From positions 248,001 to 312,000 of the forward strand of contig JAWKIL010000005.1 in NCBI GenBank assembly GCA_041394285.1: a DNA stretch of 64,000 bases, written 5' to 3'. Below the pieces are notes generated by a model. It was not told the origin of the DNA. It did not search any database and saw only the letters and a program-made list of their open reading frames with translations. The stretch's first letter is position 1. Each line of letters begins with the position of its first letter. This stretch comes from CADEDH01 sp041394285. GTDB taxonomy: Bacteria > Actinomycetota > Acidimicrobiia > Acidimicrobiales > SZUA-35. The translations under genes were made by a program, and so were the position numbers. Positions 63,741 through 64,000 of the stretch are shown here, in pieces.

Positions 63741-64000
63741 TCAGTACGCGGCCGCTCCGCCCTCGGCCGGGATCACGGCGCCGTTGACCATGCGGCTCTC
63801 GTCGCTGGCCAGGAACAGCACCACGTTGGCTATGTCCTCGGGCACGCCCACGCCGAACGGGTGGCGCTGGTCCACCAGGCGGGCGTTCATCTCCAGCGCC
63901 GTACGCACGGCGTCCTCGGCCGGCACGTCGGGGGCCAGCCCGATCCGGTCCCGCACCCGCTCGGTGAGGATCACGCCAGGGGCGATGCAGTTGGCCCGGA
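63741..64000 (-). CDS. short-chain dehydrogenase (SDR), C-terminal part
   Basis: The frame enters from beyond base 64000 and ends at 63741, so only about 86 C-terminal residues are seen. They match the SDR C-terminus: RANCIAPGVILTERV, PFGVGVPEDIANVVLFLASD and ESRMVNGAVIPAEGGAAAY. The Rossmann motif and catalytic Ser/Tyr/Lys lie outside the window. It is on the same strand as, and just upstream of, the operator region of the cupin operon, 13 nt from operator site 2. Confidence 0.8.
   Translation of the reverse strand, partial: RANCIAPGVILTERVRDRIGLAPDVPAEDAVRTALEMNARLVDQRHPFGVGVPEDIANVVLFLASDESRMVNGAVIPAEGGAAAY

Overview
The window is 64 kb of very GC-rich DNA. It has strong third-position G/C bias, many GTG starts, F420-type oxidoreductases (an LLM-class and a PPOX-class enzyme), a Gram-positive style Tad/Flp pilus cluster, a DUF222-HNH protein and GTGA/ATGA stop-start overlaps. 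These point to an actinobacterium, probably of the Acidimicrobiia (Iamia or Ilumatobacter-like). The family traits are read from the sequence; the lineage is inference. I see no rRNA, tRNA, CRISPR array, transposase or prophage. It looks like ordinary chromosome rich in catabolic and envelope genes.

Layout. 0-4.7 kb: a TetR fragment, a duplicated MgtE-type transporter, a small secreted protein, an L,D-transpeptidase lipoprotein and a PhzS-like flavin monooxygenase. 4.8-11.9 kb: an oxidoreductase/hydrolase group (F420 LLM enzyme, PhyH dioxygenase, HAD phosphatase, amidohydrolase, class C-like serine hydrolase, exported intradiol dioxygenase-like lipoprotein, SDR). 11.9-18.8 kb: a LigD-type phosphoesterase-polymerase carrying a hairpin-rich in-frame insertion, a dimethylformamidase-like large subunit, an enoyl-CoA hydratase, and a helix-hairpin-helix lipoprotein coupled to a membrane protein. 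18.9-25.3 kb: a two-component system, a chemoreceptor and an aldehyde dehydrogenase. 24.7-33.9 kb: two tandem paralogous lipoproteins, then a Tad pilus locus (secreted protein, CpaB, TadA, TadB, TadC, Flp, two TadE, TadG) and a secreted DUF4214/phosphodiester-glycosidase protein. 33.9-37.4 kb: hotdog and two crotonase genes plus a second stand-alone LigD polymerase domain. 37.5-42.8 kb: a two-component system followed by a NEW3-domain protein and an ABC exporter. 42.9-47.4 kb: a crotonase, a DUF222-HNH protein, a histidine-rich membrane protein, a PPOX enzyme and an MDR reductase. 47.4-53.4 kb: a two-component system followed by a GT2-GtrA fusion and a GT39 enzyme with a Gly-rich loop, probably an envelope-glycosylation locus. 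53.5-64 kb: a lipoprotein, an acyl-CoA synthetase, an ArsB-like permease, a PAS/chemoreceptor-like protein, a hydrolase, a two-subunit CoA-transferase, HpaB and a MarR-cupin operon with two matching operators.

Regulation visible in the DNA. Twelve genes carry a TANNNT hexamer 6-8 nt before the start codon and no Shine-Dalgarno, as expected for leaderless transcripts. Genes inside operons use GTGA/ATGA overlaps instead. A pair of CGTCAA-N5-TTGACG sites, 42 bp centre to centre, lies upstream of the cupin-marR operon. Several intergenic gaps hold short GC-rich tandem repeats (23-31 bp units) or long perfect inverted repeats.

The most unusual points are the twin MarR operators, the local frame disruptions at the TadE2/TadG junction, the palindromic in-frame insertion in the LigD polymerase domain, two ligase-less LigD polymerase genes in one window, the exported HhH lipoprotein/membrane protein pair with a 104-nt downstream gene overlap, and the PAS protein with a degenerate chemoreceptor hairpin.
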